Positions 23,331-34,941 of a DNA stretch of 64,000 nucleotides are shown here, piece by piece (positions within the stretch are counted from its first letter, which is position 1; each line of letters opens with the position of its first letter). Made by a program: the position numbers and the translations under genes. The notes under the pieces are model-generated. The model saw nothing but the letters and a program-made list of their open reading frames with translations, was not told where the DNA came from and made no database searches. The stretch covers positions 28,549,906-28,613,905 of the forward strand of contig CM038221.1 in the NCBI GenBank assembly GCA_021442155.1, given 5' to 3'. Source of the stretch: Cymbidium sinense (lineage: Eukaryota; Streptophyta; Magnoliopsida; Asparagales; Orchidaceae).

Positions 23331-26056
23331 CTCTAAATATATTCATTTTGGCCAATCCTGGTCTACCCAATCCAATCGGAGGTTTTGCACGCTTCCATGT
23401 ATTTGCACAAACATTCCGCAATGACACTATTTTCTTGACCGGTATCCCACCACTATGTCAATTGGCCATTTCTGATCGCCAGAAAGCTCAAAGATCTTCA
23501 ACAAGTAATTTGATCTAAATAGGAACAAAAATCTCAATAAGTTGGACCAGAAAAAAAAGTAAAGATGAACCAAATTTGAAAACAGCTTCTACAATCTCGT
23601 GAAGAATGCTCTTATGGGTTGGTTTGGGTAATGAGTCATAAAATACCGTGCCTCGATTTAATATGCCAACCAAGAGTGTCCAGGTCGATTATCTATAACG
23701 AAGATTAACTCACTACACACGTCCAAAGTGATATGGATGAACATTTTGCTTTCCATCTTAGTCGCACTGTATAACTCAGAAAAGAAGAGAACGATTACAC
23801 ATTGCCTTTCATCTAAACAAACAAGAACAATCGTAATACCAACATTCTGGTAACATACCCAATGCAAGCATGAAATGTACAAATATGGGACATACAAAAT
23901 GCAAGCGAGTAGTACTTCTCGGCCAGTAAGAAGGCGAAGGCATCAATGTGTGCATCTGAGAGATATTGATCCGTCAAGAACTCATCGACCGCCTCGCAAT
24001 AATAATGATATTCCCACCGAATACCGTATCACCCCGCAAGTAATAAATATTTTAAAGTGATCTGAACTGATCAAATAGGTTATTTTATGTATGAAGGACC
24101 TGACAGAGGCTTGACTTACTTGTCCTCAACCGGAGAACGACGTCAATAAGATCGAGCATCGGCTTAGTAAAATAGCTCGATGAGAACTCAACAACATGAA
24201 GTGCCTCGATGCCCGCAAACGAAATTATCACGATAAAAGCTATGATGAAGAACTACATTCACTATGAATACCTCATCTACCGAGATGATGCATACCTCGA
24301 ATGATGCTCCTCCACCACGACGATGAGCCTGGGTCATCGAGCTCTATTGGCTCCTTTGTAACCTATAAAACAATTTGATGAAGCTGACTAACTATGACTT
24401 TGGATCGATCTACTGAGATGATTAATACCTCCGTCTGATGCTCCTCCACCACAACAGTAGCAGCCTGTGGGTCATCGACCTTTATTGCCTCATCTGTGCG
24501 AACCTATAAAAAAATTTAGTGAAAAACTATTTCTATTATCTCAAATTTAAAAGAAAGTAACTTAATACCTCAGCCTCGAAAGTGGAGGCCACCACATCAT
24601 TTGTTCTTGCTCGAGACTTCCGTAAGTGTGTGTGAAAGGGAAGTAACGCTTTTCCTCTTTCTTATCTCCGAGCTTTAACACCATGCTCAATCGCCAATTA
24701 CGTTTTTCTGAGCATCGCCATGTAGTGGTGGCCTCCACAAGAACTTCTCCTACGGCCAATTTCCACGCTTCCCTTGAAGTATCCAACTCAAGAATGGAAG
24801 CTCCTCAGGTAGCCTCCACAAGAGCTTCCTCATTGTACCCCTCCTCGTGGACTATACACGCAGTTCCCCTGTGGTACCATCCACTGGGAAGCTGGTAGCC
24901 TCCCAAGAGTTTCCCATGGTGACCCCTAGAACCTCCCCTGATTTGGGGTGGTAGGACCCCGCCTGCTAGAACCCCCTCGATAGCAAAGAACCCAAGAAAT
25001 CAAGCCCATCCAACCTCTCGCATTGTTGTATGAAAGACGATATGCTCTCTCGTCCTTCAAACCCGCAAACATCCTCTCCACCGCAAAGTCTCGTGGGTAG
25101 TAGCAGAGGCGTGCAAAACACCGACGGGAGAATATCGAGGAGAGATATAAGGAGAGTCGTAATTGACTTAAAATGGGACTACTATCGGGCTCCACATGTA
25201 GATTGTCTGTGGGACTCGATGAAGGAGCCAATCGCCTTCCAATAAGTCCTCAATGAAAGGCATGCACTGGTAAAAGGATAAAAAATTTTGAAGACATACA
25301 ACATATAATAAATACATTCTATATGAACTAAGTGATATTATTATATGTCACCTGGCGCCCCTCCCAAACCAAGAAAGCATTTTTTTGGGAACTCTATTTT
25401 AGCCCATCGAAAGATACGCGATGGCAGTTCATGATTTATGATGCTTATGCTCACCGCCATATCTACAATGAATATATTAAACAAGAAACTTCAAGACATT
25501 ATATTTCACAAGAATGGAGATATAAAACATACCATCAAGAGTGACAAATCCACTCATGTAACCAAGCTCTGTCTAATCTTTGATGCAATAACATCAAATT
25601 GAAACTAGAAGTCCCAAATGGCATCTCGCACCAGACCAAGAAATCTATCTATATCATCGATAAGCAATCAATTCACACCGTAATTGTGATATACAAAAAT
25701 AGATTTGATGAAGAAAATATATATACAACGACAAATCGGCTTGGTAACGCCATCTCAATTCTCAAATTCTCAGAATTAAATGAGTCAATGACAATGGGAT
25801 TTCGCCATACAACCTTCTCTCTATTGCATCCCTATCATCAATGCAACTTCATCGGTGAAAGGAATACGCCCACCCAAAGAAGAAAGCTTGCTTTTCATGT
25901 CCCACACAGATCGATGTAATGGCAACCGAGTCTTGCTTAATGCCGTGGAGTCTAATGAATTGATGGAGATGAAGCCTCTTTAAAATGTCATCAAAAGACT
26001 GTTGTAATATTATCAACACATTTCTCACAAGGTAGCCCGCATTTATCCTTTTCCAT
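23330..26056 (-). pseudogene. Ulp1-like (C48) cysteine protease gene of the MULE, broken
   Basis: Ulp1 enzymes remove SUMO from proteins; MULE-borne copies are a known plant class of unknown use. A start ATG at 26,056 is followed by readable FDDILKRLHLHQFIRLHG and, one frame away, SVWDMKSKLSSLGGRIPFTD and EVALMIG. This resembles the N-terminal region that usually precedes Ulp1 in transposon copies. An acidic linker of small duplicated exons follows (24,300-24,610). The protease segment gives WTLLVGILNRGTVFYDSLPK, then SILHEIVEAVFKFGS (about 23,690-23,560) and CLCKYMEACKTSDWIG (about 23,425-23,375), which is the catalytic-cysteine neighbourhood. The usual HW reads TW, so the catalytic His appears lost or shifted. 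It converges on the transposase, and its start lies next to array R. Confidence 0.8.
24290..24620 (-). other. Duplicated small acidic exon modules in the Ulp1-like gene
   Basis: On the minus strand two modules follow similar acceptors (TTTTATAG|GTT). One reads VRTDEAIKVDDPQAATVVVE and EHQTEV; the other reads VTKEPIELDDPGS before slipping frame. A third short piece, VASTFEAEV, lies just upstream. Intron and exon were duplicated together, giving a repeated acidic linker. Confidence 0.65.
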
Positions 26057-26074
26057 GGTAAACTTAAAAAGACA

Positions 26075-28600
26075 AGTAATTAGTCAAAAGGTCTGTACTC
26101 CAAAGAGGTACAGAGTACAAATGCACTAAACCACCCAGAAACCACCAAAACTGTCATCAAATGCTTCTTTTGCAATGCCTTATACATAATCATAAGAAGT
26201 TGTTCTCAAAATAAACTATAAAAAAAGGTCAAAAATGATCTATACCCTCCAAAGAGGTACACAGGGTACAAATGCAAAATACCCACCCAAAATCACCCAA
26301 ACTGCCATCAAATGCTTCCTTTGGAATGCACTAAACATTATCATATGAAGTTGACAAAATAAAATGGACAAAAACTGTCAAAAAGGTCTCACTCCAAAGG
26401 TACAGTACTGATGCATAAATCAACCGAACCACCCAACCCATCAAATGCTTCCATTATAATGCTCTAAACATAATTATAAGGAGTTGGCCAAAAAAACCTG
26501 GAAAAAAAGATCAAATAAGGTTTGTACCCTCCAAAGAGGTACACAGAGTACAGATGCACTAAACCCCTAAACCACCCAAATCGATCAAATGCTTCCATTA
26601 TAATGCTCTAAACATAATCATAAGAAGTTGGCAAAAAAAAACTAAAAAAAAGGTCAAAAATGGTCTGTACCCTCCAAAGAGGTACACAGAGTACAGATGC
26701 ATTAAACCAACCAGAAACCACCTAAACTGCCATCAAATGCTTCCATTGTATGCTCTAAACATAATCATAAGGAGTTGGCAAAAAAAAAACTGAAAAAAAA
26801 GATCAAAAGGTCTCAGAATTCTCCAAAGAGGTACACGTGTGATGCACTAAACCAAACCACCCAAACCGCATCAAATGCTTCCATTATAATGCTCTAAACA
26901 TAATCATAAGGAGTTGGCAAAAAAAAAAACTAAAAAAGGTCAAAATGGATTCTCCAAAGAGGTACACAGAGTACAGATGCACTAAACCAACCAGAAACCA
27001 CCCAAACTGCCATCAAATGCTTCCATTATAATGCTCTAAACATAATCATAAGGAGTTGGCAAAAAAAATTGGAAAAAAAGATCAAAAAAGGTCTATACCC
27101 TCCAAAGAGGTACATAGAGTACAGATGCACTAAACTACCCAAACCACCCAATCATCAAATGCTTTCATTATAATGCCCTAAACATAATCATAAGTTGGCA
27201 AAAAAATGGAAAAAAAAGGTCAAAATGGTCTCCACTCCAAAGAGGTACACAGAGTACAGATGCACTAAACCACCCAGAAACCACCTAAACTGCCATCAAA
27301 TGCTTCCTTTGCAATGCCCTATACATAATCATAAGAAGTTGGCAAAATAAACCAAAAAGGTCAAAATGATCTCACCTCCAAAGAGGTACATGGGTACGAT
27401 GCAAAATACTCACCCAGAAACCACCCAAACTGCCATCAAATGCTTTCATTATAATGCCCTAACATAATCATAAGGAGTTGGCAAAAAAATATGGAAAAAA
27501 AAAAAGTCAGAATTCTCCAAAGAGGTACACGGAGTACAAAAATACCCACCAAAATCACCCAACCGCCATCAAATGCTTCTTATAATGCCCTAAACATAAT
27601 CATAAGAAATTGGCAAAATAAACTAAAAATTGTCAAAATGGTCTCAGAATTCTCCAAAGAGGTACACAGTACGATGCACTAAACCACCCAAAACCACCCA
27701 AAATCAAATGCTTCCATTATAATGCTCTAAACATAATCATAAGGAGTTGGCAAAAAAACTGAAAAAGGTCAAAATGGTCTCAGAATTCTCCAAAGAGGTA
27801 CAAGTGAGTGATGCAAAATACCCACCCAAAATCACCCAAACTGCCATCAAATGCTTCTTTTGCAATGCCCTAAACATAATCATAAGAAATTGGCAAAATA
27901 AATCAGAAAAATTGTCAAAATGATTCAGACCTCCAAAGAGGTAGAGTACATATGCACTAAATCACCCGAAACCACCCAAACCGCCATCAAATGCTTCCTT
28001 GTAATGCCCTAAACATAATCATAAGAAGTTGGCAAAATAAACGCAAAAAAAATGGTCAGAATTCTCCAAAGAGGTACATACAGATGCAAAATACCACCCA
28101 AAATCACCCAAACGCCATCAAATGCTTTACAATGCCCTAAACATAATCATAAGAAATTGGCAAAATAAATGAAAAAGTCAAAATGGTCCCAGATCTCCAA
28201 AGAGGTACACAGTGATGCACTAAACCACCCAGAAACCACCCAAACTGACATCAAATGTTTCCATTATAATGCTCTAAACATAATCATAGGGATTTGACAA
28301 AAAAAAATTAGAAAAAAGGTCAAAATGTATCACCTCCAAAGAGGTACTGTGGTACGATGCACAAAATACCACCCAAAATCACCCAACCGCCATCAAATGC
28401 TTTGCAATGCCCTAAATATAATCATAAGAAATTGGCAAAATAAACTGAAAAAATTATCAAAATGTCTGTACTCCAAAGAGGTACAAGTGCATGATGCACT
28501 AAACCACCAAAATCACCCAAACCGCCATCAAATGCTTCCTTTGAATATAATGAACATAATCTCAAGAAACAAAAAAAATGGTAAAAGAGTCCTAAAGTTA
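26075..28600 (-). repeat. Minisatellite array R, about 18 units, inverted relative to L1 and L2
   Basis: Complement of the L1/L2 unit: CCTCCAAAGAGGTAC, TGCACTAAACCACCCA, CCATCAAATGCTTCCATTAT, AATGCTCTAAACATAATCAT, AAGGAGTTGGCAAAAAAA and a GGTCAAAA phrase. By eye the unit count is close to that of L1. Array R ends about 400 bp inside the right MULE end; L1 begins about 480 bp inside the left end, so the layout is nearly mirror-symmetric. Confidence 0.93.
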
Positions 28601-28744
28601 TTCCTCTAGAGACAGATGAGAGTAAAGATATAAAATAACATATAAAATACCAATCTTTCACCTGACAAGGAGAAGAACAGTAAACCCTAAATTCATTCAA
28701 GTGCAAAATATCTCATGTAGTCATCTACAATACCTCAATTTATG

Positions 28745-28980
28745 ATTTGCTATATCATCGAGGACGCCCGACGCGGGCCGACGAGAGGACGAGAAAAATC
28801 CTTCGTCGAGAAAGAAATGTCGCGAGGAATGTCAACGTAATGTTTCTCATTCTTCTTCTCCGCTTTTGAACGCTTACGGGTCGCCAGGGAAATGTATTTA
28901 CGTTAAACGCCATCGACGCCGTCGCCCTGAAATATTTACAAGACCGTCGCTATCTTGTCGCCGAATTAAAACGGAAAACC
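28745..28980. other. GC-rich right subterminal segment of the MULE
   Basis: It is dense in CG dinucleotides (for example GCCCGACGCGGGCCGACGAG), unlike the AT-rich surroundings. It lies between array R and the right TIR. A small frame crossing it (28,866-29,117) is not credible as a gene because it runs through the TIR. Confidence 0.6.
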
Positions 28981-28982
28981 AT

Positions 28983-29041
28983 GACACATGTCGTCAGGAT
29001 TGGAGTCCGACGTGCTACGTATGGACTCGACGATTATTTTC
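28983..29041 (-). repeat. MULE right terminal inverted repeat (core)
   Basis: Read on the minus strand it begins GAAAATAATCGTCGAGTCCA and runs to CTGACGACATGTGTC, mirroring the left end. The neighbouring 28,745-28,980 is much richer in G and C than the surroundings, a common property of MULE ends. Confidence 0.88.
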
Positions 29042-29311
29042 ATATCGTTTGAAATTTAAATATTTAGTACAGTGCAGTTTCTTCTCTCATGCTGCGGGAC
29101 TAAATGTTTCTAGGTAGCATAACAAATCGCCACATTGCTATTTCGTGTGCGAATGGTTATGCATGGAAGTCTTCATTTCTTGTAAACATTATGCATAGAA
29201 CAGGTTTTCAAATCCTGTTTTAGCTTTGAGAACTGAAGAACTCATAAGCTCTCTATGATTGCTCTCCTATCTACTTAATTTTGATGATGGGGTACTCAAC
29301 CATATTTGCAG

Positions 29312-29542
29312 CATTTCGAGGACTTTGTCGCCGAACATTTCAGCAAAGGCCGCGCGATCCTTGTAGCCTGTAGAGCATACATTCGCGGCGCCCAGGTTGG
29401 GTGCGTCGTCGGAAATGGGGTGCAAGATGTCGATGAAGGCAACACGAGCAGTTCATCGGAATTCAAGGAGAATCTCAGGGCACTTTATGACCAACTGGTA
29501 ATGGAGTTTGCCGCCAAGGGAGCTGATACTGATAAGCTCTGA
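29312..29542 (+). CDS. E2 exon: C-terminal tail
   Basis: The exon is open for 76 codons from the TTTGCAG| acceptor to TGA. It begins HFEDFVAEHFSKGRAILVAC and continues RAYIRGAQVGCVVGNG, VDEGNTSSSSEFKENLRALY, DQLVMEFAAKGAD. The large E2 class has the same order: a PPK-[HD]FE join, a helix with CxAY, then a G-A-Q-x-G segment and an acidic linker. The TGA at 29,540 is followed in frame by 17 further codons before TAA, so a slightly longer ancestral tail is possible. The lack of internal stops suggests that this end was under constraint until recently. Confidence 0.87.
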   Translation, partial: HFEDFVAEHFSKGRAILVACRAYIRGAQVGCVVGNGVQDVDEGNTSSSSEFKENLRALYDQLVMEFAAKGADTDKL

Positions 29543-31100
29543 ACTCAGGCTGTCATAAAGGTGGCTGCCATAGCAGCAGGCAATGGGAATCACTAAAGCT
29601 ACTGTTGCAGGTGTGGAGATAACTTGAAGCAGGTGAGGAAATATGTTTTGGTAAGCCGAAACAGTCGAGTTAATTAGTAGTTGGAGTGAACCTCTCTAGA
29701 TTTGGGTCTGGTGATAATTAGAATGTGCAGGTGGGTTTCCTATGGTGGTTTTTGCTCCTTTCTTGTCTTGGAAGTGGAAGTATACTTAATCTCATATATA
29801 TATATATATATATCTTTCTTTCTTCAACAGTGGAAGTAGAGTTTTTAATTCTTTTAGTTTTCTGAGCATTCTCTTTTTCTCTCTCTCTTTTTAATTCTTC
29901 TCTTTTGAGTGTCTGTTATATAATTCTGATATAATTTAGTAGTCATTTGGGACCATTTTTATTGTAATTCTTTTTATTTACTATTTTATTTTATTTATAT
30001 TTTAATTTAAAATAAAACATGATTAATAGTGATGATTTCTTTTAAAAAAAGGAAAATTTACATACATAGTAGTCAATTCTTATGTATTTATATATTTAAT
30101 ATTTAAATTTTGATATATATAAAAATAGCATTTTTTATACATAAAAAAGTACATTTCACTTAAAATAATATTGTTGCTATTTTTGATACAATAATAAAGA
30201 ATATAGTGTTATTTAATTAAATATAAAAGTTTATGTATTAGATATGTAAATATATAAAAATTGTGTGTTATGTATGTAAATGATCTTAACAAATAAAAAG
30301 GTATAATAATATATTAAATAAATATGTTTTTAAAAAATAGCATTAAAATAAAAATAAAAAATCAAAATCAAAATTGATCTCAAATAGGCCCTTTGAATTC
30401 AATGTATTTTTAAAAATTCATATAATATTGATTATGGCTCTTATTAATTATTATCTTTGTGCTGTTGTTTGTCCACAATGAATTCTGGATACCATTAGCC
30501 AAGAAATGTCTTGACTCAAGAAAATTATTTATTTATTTAGCTTGGAAAAAGTACCATTAGCCCAGAAATTTCATCAGATTTATTCATATTCAGGAGACAG
30601 TATTATTCAATGTTTAGAGTTTTGACATATTCAGGAGACAGAGTATTATTCAATGTTTAGAGTTTTGACACCATTAGCCAAGAAATCTTATATGATTTAG
30701 ATGGATTGGATGATAAATTTTTAGAATCAATTAGTTTTGGATTCCTAAAAATATTGAACCAAATCGACCAATTAAAATATAAAATCAAATAAATCGAATA
30801 ACAATTTAGTTCAATTATTTTGATTTGGTTTTTATATTTTAAAACCAATGTAGAGAAAATTTACGCCTAAATTTTGATTCCAAAGTTACACATAAGTATT
30901 AAAGAACAATGATGAGACACCTGCATTTAACGCAAAATCGAAAAGAAAAACCACTTACCTTTAAAAAGATTCCATAGTATCCTTTCAGTAAAATCGATAA
31001 CTGGATTAGATTATTTGAGAAAGGATAACAAATGTAACAACGATCGAATAATATTGGTTTGTAATTAAATGTCTATAATTAACGATGGACAATCTGATTA
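29543..31100. other. AT-rich spacer with a MITE and small repeats
   Basis: Presumably the 3' flank of the E2 gene. It contains a (TA)11 tract near 29,791-29,812, a MITE at 30,050-30,300, and a 47-bp tandem duplication at about 30,585-30,672 (ATTCAGGAGACAG..TTATTCAATG twice). No gene is recognised. Confidence 0.6.
30050..30300. mobile_element. TIR element (MITE family M), short copy
   Basis: The left end (GGAAAATTTACATACATA, then CAATTCTTATGTATTTATAT) is the inverted counterpart of the right end. Read on the minus strand, the right end gives CATTTACATACATAACACAC then AATTTTTATATATTTACATA. About 250 bp, no coding capacity. Related copies: 39,783-40,897 and 46,925-47,125. Confidence 0.75.
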
Positions 31101-31610
31101 GGATCTTCAAGCTTGTTTTCTTCCTACTTCACTTTTCCTCTTCTTCCCGACTGATTCTTCCTCTTCCTTGCTCTTCCTTGCCTCCAGCTTCTCTTCTCTT
31201 CTTGTGACTCTTCTTCTTCTTCCTTGTTCTCTCTGTTCTTCTTCACTAAGCCTTCTTCTTCTTCTTCACTTGCTTCCTTCTTCTTTATGCTTCCTTCACT
31301 ATTTTAGAAGACCCTCCATGATTGAGCTATTTATGATGGGAGGAGGGTATTCTAAAATTCAGTGCCCATACCACTTGATCTACAGATGACTTTGATCATT
31401 TGATATTTTGAGCATTTGATGCCCAAATGAAGTCTAATTATGAGATCTTAGGCTCATTAGATCCTTTTTACGCCGATTTGACTATAAACACTTCATATTT
31501 GAGATGCTGGGATTTAATTGATCCAAGATTCTAATGATATTTTAAGTCTTGATCGATCGGTACTCAAAATCATATAGCTTTACATCAAGATTAATTGACT
31601 AAAGATTTTG
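31080..31610 (-). repeat. LTR-like promoter repeat (family P), copy 1
   Basis: The complement aligns with 39,860-40,240 and 45,250-45,650. Shared landmarks are an AATCTTGAT start, TCAAATATG.AGTGTTTATAG, the GATCTAA..AGC..AAGATCTC phrase, ACTTCATTTG.GCAT and a TCATAAATAG TATA-like box. A repetitive CTTCTTCTT-rich tract follows. No protein is recognised; the 73-codon + strand frame is a low-complexity artefact. Confidence 0.65.
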
Positions 31611-34600
31611 AGAGCTATATTAGTTTTATATAAATCGAAGTTTGCTATATTTAAAAATTATTTATATAATATTTTATTGTATAATGAACAAGTAATAATA
31701 GTTTATATTTATAATTCTTATTATAAGCTTATAATATATAAATTAATAATACTGTATATCATATAATTACTTTGATTCTATCCAAAATTTTATTTAACAA
31801 ACCAATCCAAAAATCAAAAACCAAAGTTTTCATTAATTAAAACCAAAATTAAAGTTCAAAATCAACCAAATTACTCAAAAAACTTTAGTTCAATTTGATT
31901 TTTGGTTAAAACCAAATAATGCACATACCTAGAGTGCACCTTGGTCCAGTTCAACTATAAAACATTCACTAAAAAATAAAATAAAATAAAATAAAGCTTA
32001 AGGCCAAGATTTTTCTTAATAGATTTTATATAGTTTTAGATTTGTTTTGAATTGGATATAATACATATATATTCATTTTTAAATAAATAAATTTTCTTTA
32101 AATTTACCATTACTGAAATTTAATTCGGATATTATTTTCACTTATTAGTAAAATTATGTATTCATAATTAATTTAAAATTTTAGTGGTTTTTCTTCTACC
32201 TCGCTCTCGTGGGACCATCAAATACTTCAACGTTCATGTGATTTATGCAGAATAAGTTTTATATTTGTTTTGATAAAAAAATTTAAAACTATAAGTTTGA
32301 AAATTTGAAGACTATTTTGAATTAAATCAAAATATTATTTTTTATGAGGAAAGATGAATGTCAAGATACAAATTTAATATAGATATAATTTAAATCTAAA
32401 AAATTCAATAGTAAATTTCAAAATCAAATTAGGTGGCATCCATCATACCTTAGCCTCTCCATTACTCCATTTGCTAAACACATATAGATAGCTTAGATGC
32501 TGTTTAAAGTTAAATATATTCAGTAGGTTTTCATTAAATATATATATTTTGATACTAATTTTTTTTACATTTTTTTAATTTTTCCCTTTGCTATAAGAAA
32601 ATAAAAACAATGACTTCAAAAGAAGTCACTCTCATGCTTCTTAATCAACTTCTAAATATGAATTTGTATTAAATGATAATTAATAGTTAAATTATGAGCA
32701 ATTTGAATTCAATGTATCTTAGAACTTGGAGACTGAATTCAATTAAAATCAGGCATATGAGGTGACTGATTTTAGTTGTCCTTATCGCTTAATATTCTAA
32801 AAAAAAAAAAAAAAAAAAAACTTGGTTCTGAATTTCTCCTATAATATCATTGTTGATTTATAATAATATTTAATTCTTGATGAACATAAAAAAACTCTTA
32901 ATTTGTATTTATTTTTATTTTTATTTTTAGTAATAGATGAATTAGATAGTTTATTTTACAAACTTTAGATATAAAATTGAAACAAGTTAAATAAAATAAA
33001 ATTTTATATCAGAGATAACATTTATTTATTCTATTTTCTATTTAAATGCCATTTGCTTTTGAATATTTGACTTTTAATTTTAATCACCGTAATAAAAAAA
33101 ATTTTCCAGGTTCAAGCCCACGTACTTCGTCAACTTTTTATTTATTTAATATTGGCTTATTTTTTTTATTTTATATTATCGTATATTAAAAGTAATTTGG
33201 TGAAGATATCATATTCAAAATTAATTAAATATTTCTTAAATTAATTAAAATAATATTTCAACAAGTCATATGTTGTATCTACCGAGTAAAGTATTAGTAT
33301 AAAAAATAATATATATCAAGCAATAGTATAAACAACATGATATCAGAAATAAAATAAGAAAACATGAAATAATAGTTCTTTTTTTATTTAGACTACATTT
33401 ATTTAGGCGTATAAAAAGCATAAATAAATAATTTTATAAGTGCACAAACTTTTATAACTCAACTTGAATGCATATAATATACAGTCATCCAACCACCTTC
33501 ACTTCCCCACCATTTTCCCCTTTTTGCATATATATTTTGATACTTAAAGCATCGAATATTATTATTTTCAACATATATAAGTTTATTAAATATGTTGCAG
33601 AAATATATAAATATCGATGAGTACAACTATAAGTAGAAATCTCAGATAAATTTAAATGCGTACATCAACAATTATAATTTACAAAATTATTAACGTGTAA
33701 TATCTAGAACAGTATTTTGAAGCTTTTTTTTATATTACACCAATTTTTGTTCGGCTCAATATATTAAAAGAAATACATAAAAATTATGCAACATAAAATA
33801 TCAAATAATAACTTTATTATCTATTTCAATATGTATAATTCAATTCATTCTATAATATATCAAAAGTTACATTGTAAAAAATTTATAAATCTTCACAGAT
33901 GTGAGTTTGTACAAAAACTAACTAGTTTATCTAGAGTCAGACAATTTTCCCAACTGAAATCGGCTCTATGATCCGAGGATCACACTTTCTCTCTCTTCTC
34001 TCTCTCTTCACTCACTCTTTCTCTCCCTTTCTCTCTCTGAACTATTCACGGTTTCGGGAAAGTGAAAAACGTGAGGATGAGGAATGGATTAGGATATTTT
34101 ATAAATAAAATTATTATTATTATTATTATTTATATAAAAGGATATATTAGTAATTATTCAAATTATTTTATTTTAATTAAAATTTTATATAAATTCTTTT
34201 ATACATAGAAATTCACAACTCTAAAAATTATAGAAAAAAATTAATAAATTCAACATCATGTTTATAACATGTCAGTGAAACGGTTTGAGAAACATATACC
34301 AAATGGTTCAGAAAACTCTCTTTTAAAAGCATGCACAAATTTTTTAAGGAAGGTAATTCTAATAAGAAATCTTTTATTTTTCGTACTTAAGATTGTCATA
34401 AAATAAAACAAAAATTTGCTTAAACTAAAGTCAAAAGTGCTCTATAATATGATAAAGACTCTTTGTGAATCGGGTATAAAATACATCTAAAAAAATTAAC
34501 TAAATATAGAAGGTAATTTTCTAAGTGTTAAACTTTTGTTCAATGAAAATATAAAAAATCTATGAATAAACTAAATATAAAATTAAACTCTAAAAATGAA

Positions 34601-34630
34601 CAAAAAAATCAGAAGACACAAACAAACTCA
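31610..34630. other. AT-rich intergenic DNA; nothing recognised
   Basis: Very AT-rich with stops in all frames. It has a run of 22 A at 32,799-32,820 and a CT-rich stretch (CTCTCTCTC) at 33,985-34,040. I see no gene. Confidence 0.5.
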
Positions 34631-34631
34631 C

Positions 34632-34742
<111 letters not shown>

Positions 34743-34941
34743 GAATGATTCAAATATAAAGATTTTGTACATTTTTTGCATGATTCTTTTTTGTTTTTTT
34801 TTTAAAAAAAAAGTTTAAAGAGAGTAGTAGTAAGTGATCAGTTATAATCTTTTTAACTAAATATTTATTTGCATAAAACTTTAATTATCAACTCTAATAC
34901 TTATTGTCTTCGCTTTTCTAATTCATATCTTCCCTTAAATT

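Larger units (their letters stand above)
15508..29041 (+). mobile_element. 13.5-kb Mutator-like element with FAR1-type transposase, Ulp1 protease and inverted minisatellite arrays
   Basis: Ends at 15,508 and 29,041 are inverted repeats: GAAAATA..CGTCGAGTCCA, then ACGTA, GGACTCCA and CTGACGACATGTGTC on the left match the complement of the right end. Inside lie, left to right: minisatellite array L1, a + strand transposase remnant, array L2, AT-rich sequence, a - strand Ulp1-like gene remnant, array R inverted relative to L1 and L2, and a GC-rich subterminal segment. Long TIRs, a MULE-domain transposase and Ulp1 cargo are all known traits of MULEs. No clear 9-bp target duplication was found, as expected for an old or eroded insertion. 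Confidence 0.85.
8381..29311 (+). other. 20.9-kb intron of the E2 gene carrying a LINE and a 13.5-kb MULE
   Basis: The GT donor (gtgagc) and AG acceptor (tttgcag) are both present, and the flanking exons fit in phase. About 0.8 kb of plain AT-rich sequence lies before the LINE, about 0.95 kb between LINE and MULE, and 270 bp between the MULE and the next exon. Without the two insertions the intron would be about 2 kb. Confidence 0.78.
7818..29542 (+). pseudogene. Ubiquitin-conjugating enzyme E2 gene (E2 25/38/39, PHO2-like class), split by a 20.9-kb intron; possibly a pseudogene
   Basis: E2 enzymes take ubiquitin from E1 as a cysteine thioester and pass it to substrates, usually with an E3. 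Three exons are visible: 7,818-7,954, 8,067-8,380 and 29,312-29,542. Together they cover the UBC core from the TIFVRIYEARMD motif, past the catalytic-cysteine segment GKVCLSLL, to the C-terminal tail typical of the plant large E2 class. The AAG|gtgagc donor at 8,380 and the TTTGCAG| acceptor at 29,311 join NPPK to HFEDF in phase 0, as in that family (compare PPK-DFEEL of PHO2). A TAG replaces the expected Tyr codon at 7,895-7,897, ahead of the active site. The N-terminal exons are not seen. Class assignment is firm. Whether the gene works is uncertain: the stop could be real or a base error. Confidence 0.8.

Noticed and set aside
25599..25919. 106-codon plus-strand frame inside the MULE
   Set aside because: The minus strand of the same DNA gives the recognisable GGRIPFTD..EVALMIG segment of the Ulp1-like gene; the plus frame is its shadow.
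15985..28600. Possible CRISPR-like array
   Set aside because: Unit length about 120-130 bp, no constant short repeat separated by unique spacers, plant nuclear context.
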